Source of the DNA: Candidatus Enterococcus murrayae
GTDB taxonomy: Bacteria; Bacillota; Bacilli; Lactobacillales; Enterococcaceae
NCBI RefSeq assembly: GCF_017315985.1
Contig: NZ_JAFLVR010000004.1
Span: 62,001-126,000 of the forward strand
DNA length: 64,000 bases
Direction of reading: 5' to 3'
Below the pieces are notes generated by a model that was not told where the DNA came from, searched no databases, and saw nothing but the letters and a program-made list of their open reading frames with translations. The translations under genes were made by a program, and so were the position numbers. Below, piece after piece: positions 62,590 through 64,000 of this stretch. Within the stretch, counting starts at the first letter, position 1, and each line of letters opens with the position of its first letter.

Positions 62590-63933
62590 TTAGTTCTTAA
62601 ATGAATGGATTGGAGCGGGGATACGACCGCCGCGAGCAATAAAGTCAGCTGAACCTGCCGCATTGACAGCCATCACTGGTGCTCGTCCTAATAGTCCGCC
62701 GAACTCTACCATTTCGCCAATTTCCTTGCCCTTAGCAGGAATGATTCGAACAGCGGTTGTTTTATGGTTGATTACTCCTATAGCAGCTTCATCGGCAATC
62801 ATCGCCGAAATACTGCTTGCTGGTGTAGAACCAGGGATTGCAATCATATCCAATCCCACCGAGCAGATCGCCGTCATCGCTTCTAATTTTTCAAGCGATA
62901 ATGACCCATTATTGACTGCATCAATCATTCCCGCATCTTCTGACACTGGAATAAATGCTCCAGATAATCCACCAACATGGTTACATGCCATTACCCCGCC
63001 TTTTTTCACTGCATCATTTAGCAATGCTAAAGCGGCGGTTGTTCCATGGGTCCCAACTGTTTCTAAGCCCATTTCCTCCAATACGTGAGCAACCGAATCC
63101 CCGACCGCTGGCGTTGGAGCTAATGACAGATCAACGATACCAAAGGGCACATCCAAACGCTCAGAAGCGATCTTCCCTACCATTTGACCCATCCGTGTAA
63201 TTTTAAATGCTGTCTGCTTCACAACCTCTGCTACAACATCGAAGGACTCCCCCTTCACTTTTTCTAAAGCACGTTTCACCACACCAGGCCCGCTGACTCC
63301 GACATTAATGACGCAATCCGCTTCGCCTACACCATGGAAAGCTCCAGCCATGAAAGGATTATCTTCCACTGCATTAGCAAAAATTACTAATTTCGCACAG
63401 CCTAGATCAGAAGCCTCTGCTGTTTGCTTAACAATCCGACCTGTATGTGCGACAGCATCCATGTTGATTCCAGCTTTTGTCGAACCAATGTTGACAGAAG
63501 CACAGACAAAATCTGTTTCAGCTAAAGCTTGAGGAATGGAGTCAATCAAAATCCTATCGCCGTGCTGGTATCCTTTTTCAACTAGTGCGGAGAAGCCGCC
63601 CAAGAAGTTTACACCAACAGTCTTTGCAGCCTTATCTAATGTTTTCGCATATTTTACATAGTCCGTGTCTGGAGTAGCAGCGGCAATGATACCGATTGGT
63701 GTGACAGAGATACGTTTATTAATGATAGGAATCCCATATTCTGCTTCGATCGCCTCTCCTACTTTTACAAGGTCCTTTGCTTTTGTTGTGATTTTTTGAT
63801 AAATTTTTTCACAGGCGCGATCACTATCACTATCAATACAATCTAGTAAAGATATCCCCATGGTAATCGTCCGAATATCCAGATTTTCTTCTTCGATCAT
63901 TCGAATCGTTTCCAGTATTTGATTGGTTTCCAA
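62590..63933 (-). CDS. PFL-family protein (DUF711/UPF0210)
   Basis: A 447-residue protein of the DUF711 family, highly conserved in length and sequence. Segments include [56 protein letters not shown] and [13 protein letters not shown]. The structure of relatives resembles glycyl radical enzymes, but no glycyl-radical motif is visible and the reaction is unknown. The start is TTG at 63933, with GGAGGG seven bases upstream. It follows an ACT-domain gene, the usual pair. Confidence 0.9.
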   Translation of the reverse strand: METNQILETIRMIEEENLDIRTITMGISLLDCIDSDSDRACEKIYQKITTKAKDLVKVGEAIEAEYGIPIINKRISVTPIGIIAAATPDTDYVKYAKTLDKAAKTVGVNFLGGFSALVEKGYQHGDRILIDSIPQALAETDFVCASVNIGSTKAGINMDAVAHTGRIVKQTAEASDLGCAKLVIFANAVEDNPFMAGAFHGVGEADCVINVGVSGPGVVKRALEKVKGESFDVVAEVVKQTAFKITRMGQMVGKIASERLDVPFGIVDLSLAPTPAVGDSVAHVLEEMGLETVGTHGTTAALALLNDAVKKGGVMACNHVGGLSGAFIPVSEDAGMIDAVNNGSLSLEKLEAMTAICSVGLDMIAIPGSTPASSISAMIADEAAIGVINHKTTAVRIIPAKGKEIGEMVEFGGLLGRAPVMAVNAAGSADFIARGGRIPAPIHSFKN

Positions 63934-63945
63934 AAAGAGCCCTCC

Positions 63946-64000
63946 TTATAATTTATGCATCGTGTCAAAAATTTCTTGATTTTGAATACTGATCTTTACA
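63946..64000 (-). CDS. ACT-domain protein, C-terminal end (cut by window edge)
   Basis: Only the last 17 codons and the stop are present (VKISIQNQEIFDTMHKL). This matches the C-terminus of the small ACT-domain (UPF0237) proteins that are encoded just before PFL/DUF711 genes. It would act as a ligand-binding regulator of the partner. The 12-base gap to the PFL gene contains that gene's ribosome binding site. Confidence 0.65.
   Translation of the reverse strand, partial: VKISIQNQEIFDTMHKL

Noticed and set aside
62439-62663. A 74-codon minus-strand frame overlapping the PFL gene end and permease start
   Set aside because: It crosses a strong terminator and overlaps a well-supported gene in another frame.
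62590-63933. PFL gene as pyruvate formate-lyase
   Set aside because: The family name refers to DUF711; the protein lacks the Cys-Cys active site and glycyl-radical loop of pyruvate formate-lyase.

Overview
The window is chromosomal DNA of a low-GC Gram-positive coccus, almost certainly an Enterococcus or a close relative. The basis is a copYZAB copper operon with the E. hirae gene order, an amaP-DUF2273-Gls24 stress operon, the dinG-tseB-aspC-asnS and dnaX-to-rsmI blocks typical of Firmicutes, GGAGG-type ribosome binding sites and AT-rich spacers. I cannot name the species from sequence alone. No tRNA, rRNA, CRISPR array, insertion sequence or prophage was seen.

Layout. 1-973: end of a Bce-type ABC transporter (permease cut by the window edge). 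1333-4351: anaerobic ribonucleotide reductase nrdD-nrdG behind NrdR boxes. 4343-7450: dinB, an orphan Phd/YefM-like protein and an Mga-like regulator. 7560-14804: a metal-efflux region with copY-copZ-copA-copB (two cop boxes) and a separate Zn/Cd/Pb-type P-type ATPase behind two ArsR-type palindromes. 14976-17252: a TetR regulator with three matching palindromes and a tandem array of two unrecognised small-protein families in the order A-B-B-B-A-B. This is the most novel-looking part of the window.

17296-23160: asnS, aspC, tseB and dinG. 23417-27582: a cold-shock protein, an eRF1-like (baeRF) protein, a possible small RNA, a SHOCT protein, and amtB-PII behind two GlnR boxes. 27613-34675: the replication/repair/signalling block dnaX-ebfC-recR-tmk-darA-holB-ricT-yabA-rsmI. 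34858-38078: a three-gene set resembling B. subtilis ydjI-ydjG-ydjH without pspA. 38222-41467: dacA, a GyrI-like protein and a YdcF-like membrane protein. 41514-45713: a fused ATPase-permease divergent from an OmpR/histidine-kinase pair. 45800-51440: a small unknown gene, azlCD, a YoaK-like protein, a VanZ-like protein, a DUF4097 repeat protein, an ArAE-type membrane protein and a DUF441 protein. 51614-54994: an ABC1/UbiB kinase and the amaP operon. 55089-64000: a P1-family peptidase, an NdpA-like protein, thrS with a T-box leader, a lone large FtsX-type permease, and a PFL (DUF711)/ACT pair cut by the window end.

How the genes work together. Most of the window is ordinary core genome with readable regulation: NrdR on nrdDG, CopY on cop, GlnR on amtB-PII, and a threonine T-box on thrS. 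The accessory signal is concentrated at 12.7-17.3 kb, where metal efflux adjoins the TetR-linked small-protein array. Assignments rest on motifs and remembered family features; no database search was run.
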